Positions 7,304 through 14,237 are shown, numbered from the stretch's first letter. The stretch is DNA of 14,237 nucleotides from Chitinophagaceae bacterium (GCA_947461645.1 CANHMN010000019.1:1-14237), one strand, 5' to 3'. The notes: a model not told the origin generated them from the letters alone. Made by a program: numbers and translations.

Positions 7304-7903
7304 ATGTTAGAAAACAGCTTTGATATCACTAAAACAGAGGCAGGAGTAGACGAAGCAGGTAGAGGTTGCTATGCCGGTCCTGTTGTTGCTGCGGCGGTAA
7401 TTCTACCCAAAGACTTTCACCATCGATTCTTGAACGACAGCAAAAAACTCTCTGAAAAACAAAGAGAAGAATTAAGGCCCATAATTGAAAAGGAGGCGAT
7501 TTGTTTTGCCGTTAGTTTTATAAACAACGAAGAGATTGATAAAATAAACATATTGCAAGCAACCTACAAGGCAATGCATCAATCTATCAACAAGCTCAAT
7601 GTTCAACCCGAACTTTTGTTGATTGATGGCAACAGGTTTAAACCCTTTCCCGGGATTCCGCATCAATGCATCATCAAGGGCGATGGAAAATACGCATCAA
7701 TTGCAGCAGCTAGTATTCTTGCCAAAACTTACAGAGATGAAATCATGAACAACCTTCACCTGGAATTCCCTGATTATGGCTGGAAAAAAAATAAAGGATA
7801 TGGCACCTTGGAACACCGGAGTGCTATAGAAAAATTTGGACTTTGTTCTTACCACAGAAAGAGCTACAACATTCTTCCTGCAACGCAAAATCTTTTCAAA
7901 TAA
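7304..7903 (+). CDS. rnhB: Ribonuclease HII
   Basis: Cytoplasmic endonuclease that nicks the RNA strand of RNA:DNA hybrids and removes misincorporated ribonucleotides. With the ATG at 7304 the product has 199 residues, the normal length. The active-site motif AGVDEAGRGCYAGPV gives Asp16 and Glu17; LLLIDGN gives Asp108; IIKGDGKYASIAAASILAK gives Asp127, followed by TYRDE. HRKSY near the C terminus and KNKGYGTLEHR are also family blocks. An in-frame ATG at 7259 would add 15 residues (VSFTDICLTTM region) that do not look like the family N-terminus and would run over a possible -7-like GACATTTG at 7286-7293 (one consensus base off), which sits 10 bases before 7304. The gene ends 3 bases before the stop codon of the opposing phosphatase-fold gene. 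Confidence 0.95.
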   Translation: MLENSFDITKTEAGVDEAGRGCYAGPVVAAAVILPKDFHHRFLNDSKKLSEKQREELRPIIEKEAICFAVSFINNEEIDKINILQATYKAMHQSINKLNVQPELLLIDGNRFKPFPGIPHQCIIKGDGKYASIAAASILAKTYRDEIMNNLHLEFPDYGWKKNKGYGTLEHRSAIEKFGLCSYHRKSYNILPATQNLFK

Positions 7904-7906
7904 ACA

Positions 7907-9034
7907 TCAATTGGTATTGTTGTAAACAATGTCGGCAACAATCGGAAAATGATCGCTGAGTTTTTTGACAAATCGATTGTATTGAATGATGTCAAATCTT
8001 TTGTCTACAAAAATATTATCGATTCGGAGTGTTGGAGAGAGTCCATCATAAGTATTGCTGATGCCTGAACCCAAAGTAGTAAAAGCATTGGTCATGTTTT
8101 CACCAATTCTGTTGTACGCGTAACTGTTTGGCACGTCATTGAAATCACCACATAAAATAACAGGATACGGACTTTCATCGATTGTTTTTCTGATAAAGTC
8201 GCTCTGACGATGTCTTTTTTCCATTCCCGTTTTGTATTTAATCAGAATGTTTTTGGTAGCCTCCCAATCGTTTTCGCCGGTAATGCCCGGGTTGTCTATG
8301 TATTTCCTGTTGTCGTTGGTAAACCGCAAAGATTGCAAGTGAATATTGAACACGCGGAAGGTATCGTTGTTTTTTACCACATCTACATACTGAAATATAG
8401 AATTGTATTCCGCCGGGTCGGAAACCACCCTTTGCATGTTTACAATGGGGTATTTGCTGTAGATAATGATACCGAAGTGATGATTTTGATCAAAGTCAAA
8501 AGTAGTGTCGTATACATAATAAGATGCACTGAATGAAAATTTTCGCTTAAACTCAGCTGTGGTATTGATGCATTTTCTCCTATCATCTCCGGCAACCATT
8601 TCTTGGAAACAGGCAATATCAGGATTCATTTTGTTGATGAAGCTAATCATCTCACTTTTCCTCTCCGGGTGCTTCTTGTATTGAAGCATGTTGAAGTGTT
8701 CAACATTCCAGCTCATCACCCTTATGGTTCTACCATTTTTTTTGTTGTTGAAATCATTGTTAATCCTGAACTGAAAAATATGCTGAATGGGTTTCCAGCA
8801 AACCACAATGGAAATAATGCTGATTAAAGCAAAACGTGGTTTTACAAAAAGCCAGGTAATAAAAAACAAAACAACAGCACCTAAGAAGAACAGTGAAAAA
8901 AGAGACAAAACAGCAATAAACCAATATTTCCCATGTCCTATCTGTGGTCCATAGCAAGAACCTGCCAAAGCCAGTGCAAATAGGGTATTCCCAAACACCA
9001 AAATTCCAGTTGTAATTTTTTTTAACTTCGACAT
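7907..9034 (-). CDS. Membrane-anchored endonuclease/exonuclease/phosphatase-fold protein
   Basis: The first 90 or so of the 375 residues form three hydrophobic segments (about 8-27, 37-62, 67-83). The rest is an EEP (DNase I/Mg-dependent phosphatase) domain. Metal and catalytic positions are visible: MSWNVEHFNM (Asn110), ACFQEM (Glu145), FNIHLQSL (His232), CGDFNDVP (Asp297, Asn299), LRIDNIFV (Asp339) and LSDHFPI (Asp361-His362). The active site therefore looks complete. With three membrane helices the active domain would sit on one face of the inner membrane, probably outside, but topology is not proven. Family members act on nucleic acids, inositol phosphates or sphingomyelin-like lipids, and the substrate is unknown. 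A frame-opening TTG at 9040 is less likely than the ATG at 9034. TAACTTTA (9044-9051) is a near -7 box 9 bases upstream. It is monocistronic and convergent with rnhB. Confidence 0.85.
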   Translation of the reverse strand: MSKLKKITTGILVFGNTLFALALAGSCYGPQIGHGKYWFIAVLSLFSLFFLGAVVLFFITWLFVKPRFALISIISIVVCWKPIQHIFQFRINNDFNNKKNGRTIRVMSWNVEHFNMLQYKKHPERKSEMISFINKMNPDIACFQEMVAGDDRRKCINTTAEFKRKFSFSASYYVYDTTFDFDQNHHFGIIIYSKYPIVNMQRVVSDPAEYNSIFQYVDVVKNNDTFRVFNIHLQSLRFTNDNRKYIDNPGITGENDWEATKNILIKYKTGMEKRHRQSDFIRKTIDESPYPVILCGDFNDVPNSYAYNRIGENMTNAFTTLGSGISNTYDGLSPTLRIDNIFVDKRFDIIQYNRFVKKLSDHFPIVADIVYNNTN

Positions 9035-9102
9035 GTTCAAGAATAAAGTTAAGCACTATACCTTAACCAACCTTTTCTAGATGAATATGTTGTAAAATAA
9101 TA

Positions 9103-9128
9103 AAACCCCGGAAATATTTCCAGGGTTT
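9103..9128 (-). terminator. Hairpin terminator, oriented for minus-strand transcripts
   Basis: AAACCC (9103-9108) pairs with GGGTTT (9123-9128). After one mismatch, GGAA pairs with TTCC around an ATAT loop (9110-9121 is a perfect 12-base palindrome). On the minus strand the stem is followed by a T-rich run (GGGGTTTTATTATTTTA); on the plus strand the following bases are less T-rich. No plus-strand gene precedes it, so it most likely ends the transcript that comes from the glycosyltransferase operon and lipoprotein gene. Confidence 0.7.
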
Positions 9129-9530
9129 ACTATTTTGGCTTCTTATAATTTCTTTTTCGTTCGTTTTACATAGGATAGGAAGCCTTAGTTTTTCATGGGT
9201 TTAGGATTGGGTGTTGGTTTTCGTTGGATTTGGATTGTTGGGTTTTTCTTTAGGGTTTGGATTGTTGGTTTTTCGTTGGATTCGGATTTTTTAGTTTTTT
9301 CTAGGGTTTGGATTTGGATTGGTTTTTGTTGGATTCGGATTTTTTAGTTTTTTCTAGGGTTTGGATTTGGATCGTTTATCGTTCGTTTCTGATGTAAAAG
9401 TAGTCCACCCGTTTTTGCCCTCCAAAATATGATTGTAATCAGTTTTTAAATTCGGTTGTTTCACTTGCTGACACTAAGTAGTGGTACTTATACGCCTGTA
9501 CTAATGCTTAGTTTTATGCAGCATGGAGGC
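9129..9530. other. Non-coding stretch between hairpin and basic lipoprotein gene
   Basis: No credible gene is seen in these 400 bases on either strand. They hold the GT-rich tandem array described separately and, to its right (9384-9530), ordinary AT-rich sequence with only a weak imperfect hairpin near 9473-9512 (ACTAAG/CTTAGT arms). Read on the minus strand, the region would be a long, G-poor 3' trailer of the glycan operon, ending at the hairpin at 9103-9128. Confidence 0.6.
9201..9383. repeat. Degenerate tandem repeat, about 53-bp unit, GT-rich on plus strand
   Basis: Three head-to-tail units plus a partial one: a partial at 9201-9225, then 9226-9277 (52 bases), 9278-9330 (53) and 9331-9383 (53). 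The last two units are identical over their first 42 bases and differ at 4 of 53. Each unit contains GGATT(T/C)GGATT and TAGGGTTTGGATT elements, and B also shows an internal half-repeat (TTTAGGGTTTGGATTGTTGG). About 45 of 53 bases per unit are G or T. A unit length not divisible by three and stop codons in the minus frames argue against a coding repeat. Confidence 0.85.
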
Positions 9531-9800
9531 CTACTTTCTTCTATACTTTCCTCTGGTATGATAGTAATAACGGCTTTTGTTTCTGTTTTTTACTGCGTTT
9601 TTATCTGTAGATGCCGGCATTCTGATGTGTCCCTTTCTAAATCTTCCCCGTTTGTCTATAGAGGGAGAAACATAAGTTGGTTTCCCTGAATTACCGGACG
9701 AAGACTGCGTATCACAAGCAGAAAAAAATAAAACAGTGAAAAAGATTTTTGTACACAACAACACACGAACAAAAAATCTTTTACGCCATTGTTTTCTCAT
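9531..9800 (-). CDS. Small, very basic predicted lipoprotein, function unknown
   Basis: Eighty-nine residues, not recognised as a named family. The N-terminus is positive (MRKQWRKRFFVR), followed by a hydrophobic stretch and a lipobox FFSAC with Cys29 as the expected lipidated residue. The mature 61 residues are Ser/Gly-rich at first (DTQSSSGNSGKPTYVSPS) and then strongly basic, with RGRFRKGHIRMP, KNRNKSRYYYHTRGKYRRK and no acidic residue in the last 22. Similar short lipoproteins with RKGHxR and KNRxxS(R/K) blocks are, from memory, widespread in Bacteroidota, but no function is known. The frame also opens at a TTG (9809); the ATG at 9800 gives a normal signal sequence. It overlaps the preceding glycosyltransferase gene by 20 bases (shared ATGAGAAAACAATGG region read in two frames), suggesting translational coupling. 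A cationic outer-leaflet or periplasmic lipoprotein could bind polysaccharide or LPS; this is a guess. Confidence 0.75.
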   Translation of the reverse strand: MRKQWRKRFFVRVLLCTKIFFTVLFFSACDTQSSSGNSGKPTYVSPSIDKRGRFRKGHIRMPASTDKNAVKNRNKSRYYYHTRGKYRRK

Positions 9801-10872
9801 AAAAAGCAATAAATTTTTGGGTTATACTGTTGATGTCATATTTGTTGCTTACCAGAGCATGCGCATTGGATATTATTTTTTCCTGTTTCTGAGAAAGCAC
9901 TTCTTTTATCGCCTCCAAAAACTGATTTTGATCACGTAGGTCAATTAACCAACCTGTTTCACGAGGTATTACAACCTCTTTAATTCCACCTGTGTCATAT
10001 GCAACAACGGGCAACCCAGATGCAAAGGCCTCAAGAATTACGCCCGGAAGACCTTCGGTAATGCTTGGCAGTAAGAACGCATCACAACAAAGCATGATTC
10101 GCATTACATCATCGCGTTTTCCTAAAAACAAAATGGATTTGTCTAGCGCCAATTCCTTTACAATATTCTCTGTGGATGTTTTCAACTTACCCTCCCCAAT
10201 AAGCAGCAATTTAGCACCAGGGTGAGTTTTAAGCAATTCGGAAAAGATACTTATCAAGCCCGTATGATTTTTCTCCGGCATAAAGCCGGCTACATGCAAA
10301 AGAAATGGACCGTTACCATTTAATCCGATTTCTGCTAAAGAAGAATAGGGACTTTGGGTTTTATTAACCACACCTATTGGGAGACAAGATATTCGGTTTT
10401 CAAACCCGGGATAAGTATGCTGAAAGTCTATTAAACATTCTTTACTCACAGAAGCAACAGATGATACCTCTTTCATCAACCAGCTGTTCATTCTTTTCTT
10501 TAGTGTTGAGTTGATGAAATCACTTATTTTATTGGCATTTCTGAAAACAAGTTTTGCCTTCCATCCAAATATCTTTTTGGAAAGTGAAGCATATTTCAAC
10601 GTATCTCCTGCATTTGCCTGAACCAGATCGTATTGACCTTTTTTGATTACGCTTGCAAGTTTGGCATAATTTTTAAAATCCCACCACCTCTTTTTTTCAT
10701 TCGCTTCCAAAAAAATAAAGTTCAACGGGAAGTTAAATAAAGTCGTTGATGGTCCAAACAACACTAACACATCTACTTCATATCCTTGCTGTTGCAAACA
10801 TTCACTCAACTGACAAGCAAAAATCTCCGCTCCTCTTAACTGACTTCTTTGTATGATTTGCAAAATTTTCAT
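9781..10872 (-). CDS. Glycosyltransferase family 4 protein
   Basis: A retaining GT-B-fold sugar transferase of 363 residues, expected at the cytoplasmic face of the inner membrane. N-terminal acceptor domain: MKILQIIQRSQLRGAEIF, with the GAE glycine-rich loop at 14-16. C-terminal nucleotide-sugar domain: LLHVAGFMPEKNHTGLI (191-207), KLLLIGEGKL (221-230), ILFLGKRDDV and FLLPSITEGLPGVILEAFASGLPVVA (266-291). This last block holds the E-x7-E motif (Glu273 and Glu281) characteristic of GT4. The sugar and acceptor cannot be told from sequence. It starts 5 bases after the upstream GT4 stop codon, and its own last 20 bases are shared with the start of the small lipoprotein gene. Member of the five-or-more-gene glycan operon. 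Confidence 0.92.
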   Translation of the reverse strand: MKILQIIQRSQLRGAEIFACQLSECLQQQGYEVDVLVLFGPSTTLFNFPLNFIFLEANEKKRWWDFKNYAKLASVIKKGQYDLVQANAGDTLKYASLSKKIFGWKAKLVFRNANKISDFINSTLKKRMNSWLMKEVSSVASVSKECLIDFQHTYPGFENRISCLPIGVVNKTQSPYSSLAEIGLNGNGPFLLHVAGFMPEKNHTGLISIFSELLKTHPGAKLLLIGEGKLKTSTENIVKELALDKSILFLGKRDDVMRIMLCCDAFLLPSITEGLPGVILEAFASGLPVVAYDTGGIKEVVIPRETGWLIDLRDQNQFLEAIKEVLSQKQEKIISNAHALVSNKYDINSITQKFIAFYEKTMA

Positions 10873-10877
10873 TGATG

Positions 10878-11993
10878 CTAGGGATTGTTTACTGTTGTCT
10901 TCAGTAAATTTTCATATTGATACGCAATCACTTTTATATCGAATCTTTCAAAAGCAGTTTTTCTCGCTCTAACACCCATGGTCTTCATGGTTTCATAATT
11001 TTCAATCATCTGCAACATTTTCTCATATAAATCATTTACATCTTTCAATCTATGCACCAGGGCAGTTTCGCCATTACTTACTGCTTCTGTATTCATGGGA
11101 ATATCACTTGCAATAATGGGAATTCCTGTCATCATCGCTTCTACTAATGCTCCGCTAAACCCTTCGAACCTTGATGGAAAAACGAAACAATGAGATTCAT
11201 AGATTCTTTGCCATGCATTAGGTACATTTCCCAGCAGTTTAACGCTGTTTTGAAGTTTAGCATCACGAATGGTTTTCTCCATTTCTGCTCGGTAATCTCC
11301 TTCCCCCAAAATTTCCAATTGTACATTAGGGTATGTTGCATGTAATTTGATGAAAGCCTGCAACAATTCAGGATAACCCTTTTTTTCGTAGAGTCTTCCA
11401 ATACATACAAAACTGAAGGCTTCAGTTTCAGGTGCAACCCACTCTTTAAACACAGAACTGTCTCTTCCGCGGTAAACAACATTAATTTTAGAAGTAGCTA
11501 TTCCGAGTTTTTTTGCATTTGATTCACCAATGTACCTGCTGTTGGAAATCCAAACCACAGGAATAAAAGCGGTGAGTCTGTCTAACAACCAAGTCAATTG
11601 ATATTTTAATAGACCTATTCCTTTAAAGGTTGCTCTTCTTTCCCTGCTGTAGCTATCATCTACAAAAGTTCCTGCAAGTTTTACCCCGCAAGACCTGCAG
11701 GCAATTCTGCTAATGATATTGCTCCTGTACAAAGAGGAAACTACAATGTCGGGTTGAACATCATGAAGAACCTTCTTCATTTCGGAGATAGCTTTTCTCC
11801 ATTCGTATTTTCCTGTCAATCCCAGCGAAATGATTTTACAATTAAGCTTTTGATATATAGGCAACAAATCCGACTTGGTATAAAAATAAAGCACGGTTAC
11901 TTCAACTTCTTCGGAAAAATGCTTGATGATGTTGGCAATGCTTTGTTCCGCCCCACCTTGCTGTAAAGTGTCTATGGTAAAAAGAACTTTCAT
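10878..11993 (-). CDS. Glycosyltransferase family 4 protein
   Basis: A second GT4, 371 residues, only distantly similar to its neighbour. It begins MKVLFTIDTLQQGGAEQSIANI, with GGAEQ as the N-terminal loop typical of GT4/WcaL- and RfaG-type enzymes. The donor domain shows FVCIGRLYEKKGYPELLQAF (195-214), LEILGEGDYRAEME and FVFPSRFEGFSGALVEAMMTG. The E-x7-E pair is Glu277 and Glu285, followed by IPIIASDIPMNTEAV. The gene begins one base after the stop codon of the upstream GT2 (TAA-A-ATG) and is followed after 5 bases by the next GT4, so the set is co-transcribed. Likely adds a hexose or similar sugar to a lipid-linked glycan; donor and acceptor are unknown. Confidence 0.93.
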   Translation of the reverse strand: MKVLFTIDTLQQGGAEQSIANIIKHFSEEVEVTVLYFYTKSDLLPIYQKLNCKIISLGLTGKYEWRKAISEMKKVLHDVQPDIVVSSLYRSNIISRIACRSCGVKLAGTFVDDSYSRERRATFKGIGLLKYQLTWLLDRLTAFIPVVWISNSRYIGESNAKKLGIATSKINVVYRGRDSSVFKEWVAPETEAFSFVCIGRLYEKKGYPELLQAFIKLHATYPNVQLEILGEGDYRAEMEKTIRDAKLQNSVKLLGNVPNAWQRIYESHCFVFPSRFEGFSGALVEAMMTGIPIIASDIPMNTEAVSNGETALVHRLKDVNDLYEKMLQMIENYETMKTMGVRARKTAFERFDIKVIAYQYENLLKTTVNNP

Positions 11994-11994
11994 T

Positions 11995-12909
11995 TTACGC
12001 CTTGGTTGAGGTTTTTGTTTGCTTCAAATTAATACTGCCTGTGGTTCCTTTTAAAAAGTGAAACAAAGCCTTCAAAATAAATCTTGCATTGGTAATGCCA
12101 TATTGAAAACCGAACCTGAATCCTGCTAATGACTTCAACAGTGATCTAACAAAAAGAGTTGTTACGGCTTTGCCGGAATGATGCTGACGAAGTATGTACA
12201 ACATGTTTCGTGTAGAATAATATTCACGCCACAAGCTTGATTCTTGTTTCTTCAATCCTCTCTTCAACCGGTAACCCAATCGATTTGCATTGAGTCTATT
12301 TCTTTTATACAGTTCTTTGTCTGTTAACAAACTGTAGCCCGCATCCTTCACACGCAAATCAAATTCAAGCTCTTCAAAACCATAAAATAATTTTTCGTTG
12401 GGGAGAATGTGGTGTTTTCGAAATACCTTTGCACTCACTATTTTACACATTCCTCCTGCTATGTTGTCTACTGCTATACTGCCCTCTCCTTCAAGCTCAT
12501 GATCTGCAACTCTATTGATCAAACCTGTTTTTACATTGAAATAATGTCCTACTGCCCCAACACATCCACAGTTATCATGTTGTTGTGCAAGTGTTAGCAG
12601 TTTTTCGAAACTGTCTGAAAATACCGGAGGATCATCATCGTCCATCCAACCTATCCAATCGTAACCTTCTTCCGAAAGTATTTTCAATCCTACAGCTGCA
12701 GCACCCGCAGGACCTATATTATCGCCTGTTGCATGGTATGCTATAGGAAATGTGGTGAGCTTTTCGGCTACTGCTTTTGCAGAGAAAGAAGGATCATTGT
12801 CTATGATCAAAATTTTTTCCGGCTGTATAGTTTGGCCCAACAGACTAACAATGGTTTTACCTAAAATTTCAGGTCTATGGTAAGTCATTACAAAAACAGC
12901 AAACCTCAT
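11995..12909 (-). CDS. Glycosyltransferase family 2 protein (GlfT2/rhamnosyltransferase-like)
   Basis: An inverting GT-A-fold transferase of 304 residues. It opens MRFAVFVMTYHRPEILGKTI, then ILIIDNDPS (33-41) and GDNIGPAGAAAVGLK (62-75). The metal-binding block is YDWIGWMDDDDPP (83-95), a run of four Asp giving the DxD motif. The AGGMCKIVSAKVFRKHHILP and KLFYGFEELEFDLRVKDAGY blocks (FEE at about 178-180) fit the subgroup related to galactofuranosyl- and rhamnosyltransferases. The C-terminal third is basic (RLGYRLKRGLKKQESSLWREYYSTRNM), with a hydrophobic stretch that may associate with the membrane. It lies 10 bases after the upstream GT2 and 1 base before the next GT4. Substrates cannot be assigned. 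Confidence 0.92.
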   Translation of the reverse strand: MRFAVFVMTYHRPEILGKTIVSLLGQTIQPEKILIIDNDPSFSAKAVAEKLTTFPIAYHATGDNIGPAGAAAVGLKILSEEGYDWIGWMDDDDPPVFSDSFEKLLTLAQQHDNCGCVGAVGHYFNVKTGLINRVADHELEGEGSIAVDNIAGGMCKIVSAKVFRKHHILPNEKLFYGFEELEFDLRVKDAGYSLLTDKELYKRNRLNANRLGYRLKRGLKKQESSLWREYYSTRNMLYILRQHHSGKAVTTLFVRSLLKSLAGFRFGFQYGITNARFILKALFHFLKGTTGSINLKQTKTSTKA

Positions 12910-12919
12910 CTTGTACAGT

Positions 12920-13780
12920 CTAATTAATTCTTTTTTGGTAAAGGAATGGGAAACACATTACAATCGTTCTCAAAGCCGTTTTAATGTTTTTGGGATAAGA
13001 CAGCCATGCTTTAATGTTGCAGCGAATTGCCTTGGAGTATTGTTTCAATTTAAAATAGGCAATGGCATTGTTCTGAAAATACATTTGTCTCACTTTCGGA
13101 TATTGTTGAAAGTAATGTCCATGTTTTTGCATGATGTATTCGTTAGAGATAATCTTGTTTGTAAGGTTGGTGCTTCCACCATCAGTGGATGCCTCATAAA
13201 TAAGCACAATAGTTTGGGTAAATGCTTTTTGTGGTTTTTGCAGATCAATTCGGAATCTTAGTTCAGTATTTTCACCGAAAGCAATGCGTTCATCATAGCC
13301 ACCGATTTTTTCAAAAAAAGATTTAAGGATACAAAAAGATCCTGCCAGGTACAAACCCGTTCCTTTGTTGTTTCCATAAGGATTAAGCGATCTGATAATA
13401 GTTGTTTCTTTTTTAGGAAGGTTCCTCTTTTCCACGTCACCAAAAAGCAAATCTGCATTATTATCGTTATTGGCATTTTTAAAATCACTCAAAGCTGAAG
13501 GCAACAAAATATCATCGCTGTCATAAAACAAAAGGTATTTGCCTGTTGCTTTGGATGCGCCGGTATTTCTAGCTGCACAAACACCTTTGTTGCTTTGGTA
13601 AACAAGTGAAATTCTGGAATCAATAATTGATTGTAGAATTTCTTGTGTGTCGTCTGTTGAGCCATCGTCTACAACAATGACTTCAAAATCATGAAATGAT
13701 TGTTGCAATACTGCATCAATTGCTCTTTTTACAATTGAAGCTCTGTTATAGGTTGGTATGATGATGCTGAAATAAGGCAT
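12920..13780 (-). CDS. Glycosyltransferase family 2 protein
   Basis: A second GT-A-fold transferase, 286 residues. The N-terminal block MPYFSIIIPTYNRASIVKRAI and VIVVDDGSTDDTQEIL (34-49) form the nucleotide-binding strand. NKGVCAARNTGASKATGKYLLFYDSDDILLP (64-94) carries the DxD at Asp87-Asp89. Later blocks include GGYDERIAFGENTELRFRI, where the E/D pair supplies the catalytic base region. The family is broad (SpsA/WcaA-like). It starts 6 bases after the acyltransferase stop codon and precedes the GT2 by 10 bases. The role is one sugar addition in assembly of a surface glycan; the sugar is unknown. Confidence 0.93.
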   Translation of the reverse strand: MPYFSIIIPTYNRASIVKRAIDAVLQQSFHDFEVIVVDDGSTDDTQEILQSIIDSRISLVYQSNKGVCAARNTGASKATGKYLLFYDSDDILLPSALSDFKNANNDNNADLLFGDVEKRNLPKKETTIIRSLNPYGNNKGTGLYLAGSFCILKSFFEKIGGYDERIAFGENTELRFRIDLQKPQKAFTQTIVLIYEASTDGGSTNLTNKIISNEYIMQKHGHYFQQYPKVRQMYFQNNAIAYFKLKQYSKAIRCNIKAWLSYPKNIKTALRTIVMCFPFLYQKRIN

Positions 13781-13786
13781 TGGTGG

Positions 13787-14237
13787 TTATGGAATTGCTG
13801 CAACTTTTTTACTCCATTTTCTTCCTAATGCAGTTGCCCTTTGTTCAATCAAATACCATGATGCAATAGCAAGGATAAAAGAAACAATAAACTTAGCAGC
13901 AAAGGATATGATAGGCGGCAACGAAGAATGATAATAAAACAACCTGAACACCGGCAAATGCCACAAATACAGGGAATAAGAAATCTTACCAACAAAAACA
14001 ATGGTTCGATTGGAGAGAAGATTATTGAGTAACCCGTTTCTGCTTTCAACCAAATAAAGAATGATCAAAATGGAAAATATGCTTACAACATTAAAAACGG
14101 TATTGTACTGTGTGGTAAATTTTAAAGGCGCTATCCCTAATACCAAAATAATAAACAGCAAGATTGTAGCAGTAAAACCATTTATAATATTCTCTTTGGT
14201 TGCAGTAAACCTTACTAAAGCACCCAAGCAACCAATG
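13787..14237 (-). CDS. Acyltransferase family 3 (OafA/YrhL-like), 5' end beyond window
   Basis: C-terminal 150 residues of a multi-pass inner-membrane O-acyltransferase that usually transfers acetyl or succinyl groups to sugars. The frame stays open to the window edge, so the full length (usually 330-380 residues) is not visible. Four or five hydrophobic segments are seen. The block FVGKISYSLYLWHLPVFRLFYY and the terminal SWYLIEQRA motif are typical of the acyltransferase-3 C-terminal half. The catalytic N-terminal part with its conserved His is not in the window. The gene lies 6 bases upstream of the first GT2 gene, so it is very likely the first visible member of the glycan operon, where it would O-acylate the sugar being built. 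Confidence 0.85.
   Translation of the reverse strand, partial: IGCLGALVRFTATKENIINGFTATILLFIILVLGIAPLKFTTQYNTVFNVVSIFSILIILYLVESRNGLLNNLLSNRTIVFVGKISYSLYLWHLPVFRLFYYHSSLPPIISFAAKFIVSFILAIASWYLIEQRATALGRKWSKKVAAIP

Noticed and set aside
9044..9051. TAACTTTA on the minus strand as a -7 box for the EEP gene
   Set aside because: The last consensus base (G) is missing and no -33 element is seen; possible but not strong enough to list.
9185..9343. Minus-strand open frame of 52 codons through the tandem repeat, rich in Gln, Lys, Pro and Asn, ending in a KPTPNPKPMKN-type tail
   Set aside because: There is no start codon, it is preceded by a stop in the last repeat unit (9344-9346), and the 53-base period breaks the frame between copies, so it is low-complexity sequence and not a gene.
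9201..9383. The repeat as a CRISPR array or telomere-like or G-quadruplex element
   Set aside because: There are no constant repeats with variable spacers. TTTAGGG-like strings occur only once or twice, and runs of three or more G are too few for a quadruplex.
9473..9512. Imperfect hairpin with ACTAAG/CTTAGT arms as a terminator after the basic lipoprotein
   Set aside because: The inner stem is poor and no T-run follows on the minus strand; the hairpin at 9103-9128 is far better.
9456..9689. A 77-codon plus-strand frame opposite the basic lipoprotein
   Set aside because: It begins at a non-ATG codon position without a promoter box and is antisense to a gene with a clear lipoprotein signal.

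Overview
The window looks like chromosomal DNA of an AT-rich, aerobic, Gram-negative member of the Bacteroidota, probably near the Chitinophagaceae/Sphingobacteria, though the genus cannot be read from it. Four things point this way. Upstream of several genes there are TAnnTTTG boxes, the -7 element of the Bacteroidota sigma factor. Shine-Dalgarno sequences are absent. There is a coaX / outer-membrane protein / lptC gene string. There is also a COX15-type haem A synthase, which implies a haem-aa3-type oxidase and aerobic respiration. No RNA genes, insertion sequences, phage genes or CRISPR arrays were found.

Left part (1-5126, all minus strand). The end holds the 5' portion of a Kv-beta-like aldo/keto reductase that runs out of the window and has its own -7 box. 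Next, in transcription order, comes a tight unit of type III pantothenate kinase (coaX), a beta-rich outer-membrane protein and the LPS-export lipoprotein LptC. Upstream of coaX, and separated from it by a promoter, is an SLC13/DASS-type sodium:anion symporter.

Middle part (5249-9034, alternating strands). This part holds a lipid/diacylglycerol-kinase-like protein (+), haem A synthase (-), RNase HII (+) and a membrane-anchored endonuclease/exonuclease/phosphatase-fold protein (-). The kinase and haem A synthase genes overlap at their 3' ends, and RNase HII and the phosphatase-fold gene end only 3 bases apart. Haem A synthase and the kinase have -7 boxes only 4-5 bases before an ATG, so their mRNAs may be leaderless.

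Non-coding stretch (9035-9530). It contains a strong hairpin suited to terminating minus-strand transcripts, and a degenerate tandem array of about 53-bp units that is almost all G and T on the plus strand.

Right part (9531-14237, all minus strand). This is a compact surface-glycan operon: an acyltransferase-3 (5' end outside the window), two GT2 and two GT4 glycosyltransferases, and a tiny very basic lipoprotein whose start overlaps the end of the last glycosyltransferase. The acyltransferase and glycosyltransferases probably build and decorate a surface polysaccharide or glycolipid. The lipoprotein's role is unknown.

Most of the window is ordinary housekeeping sequence. The least explained part is the end of the glycan operon: the basic lipoprotein followed by the G-poor repeat trailer and hairpin.
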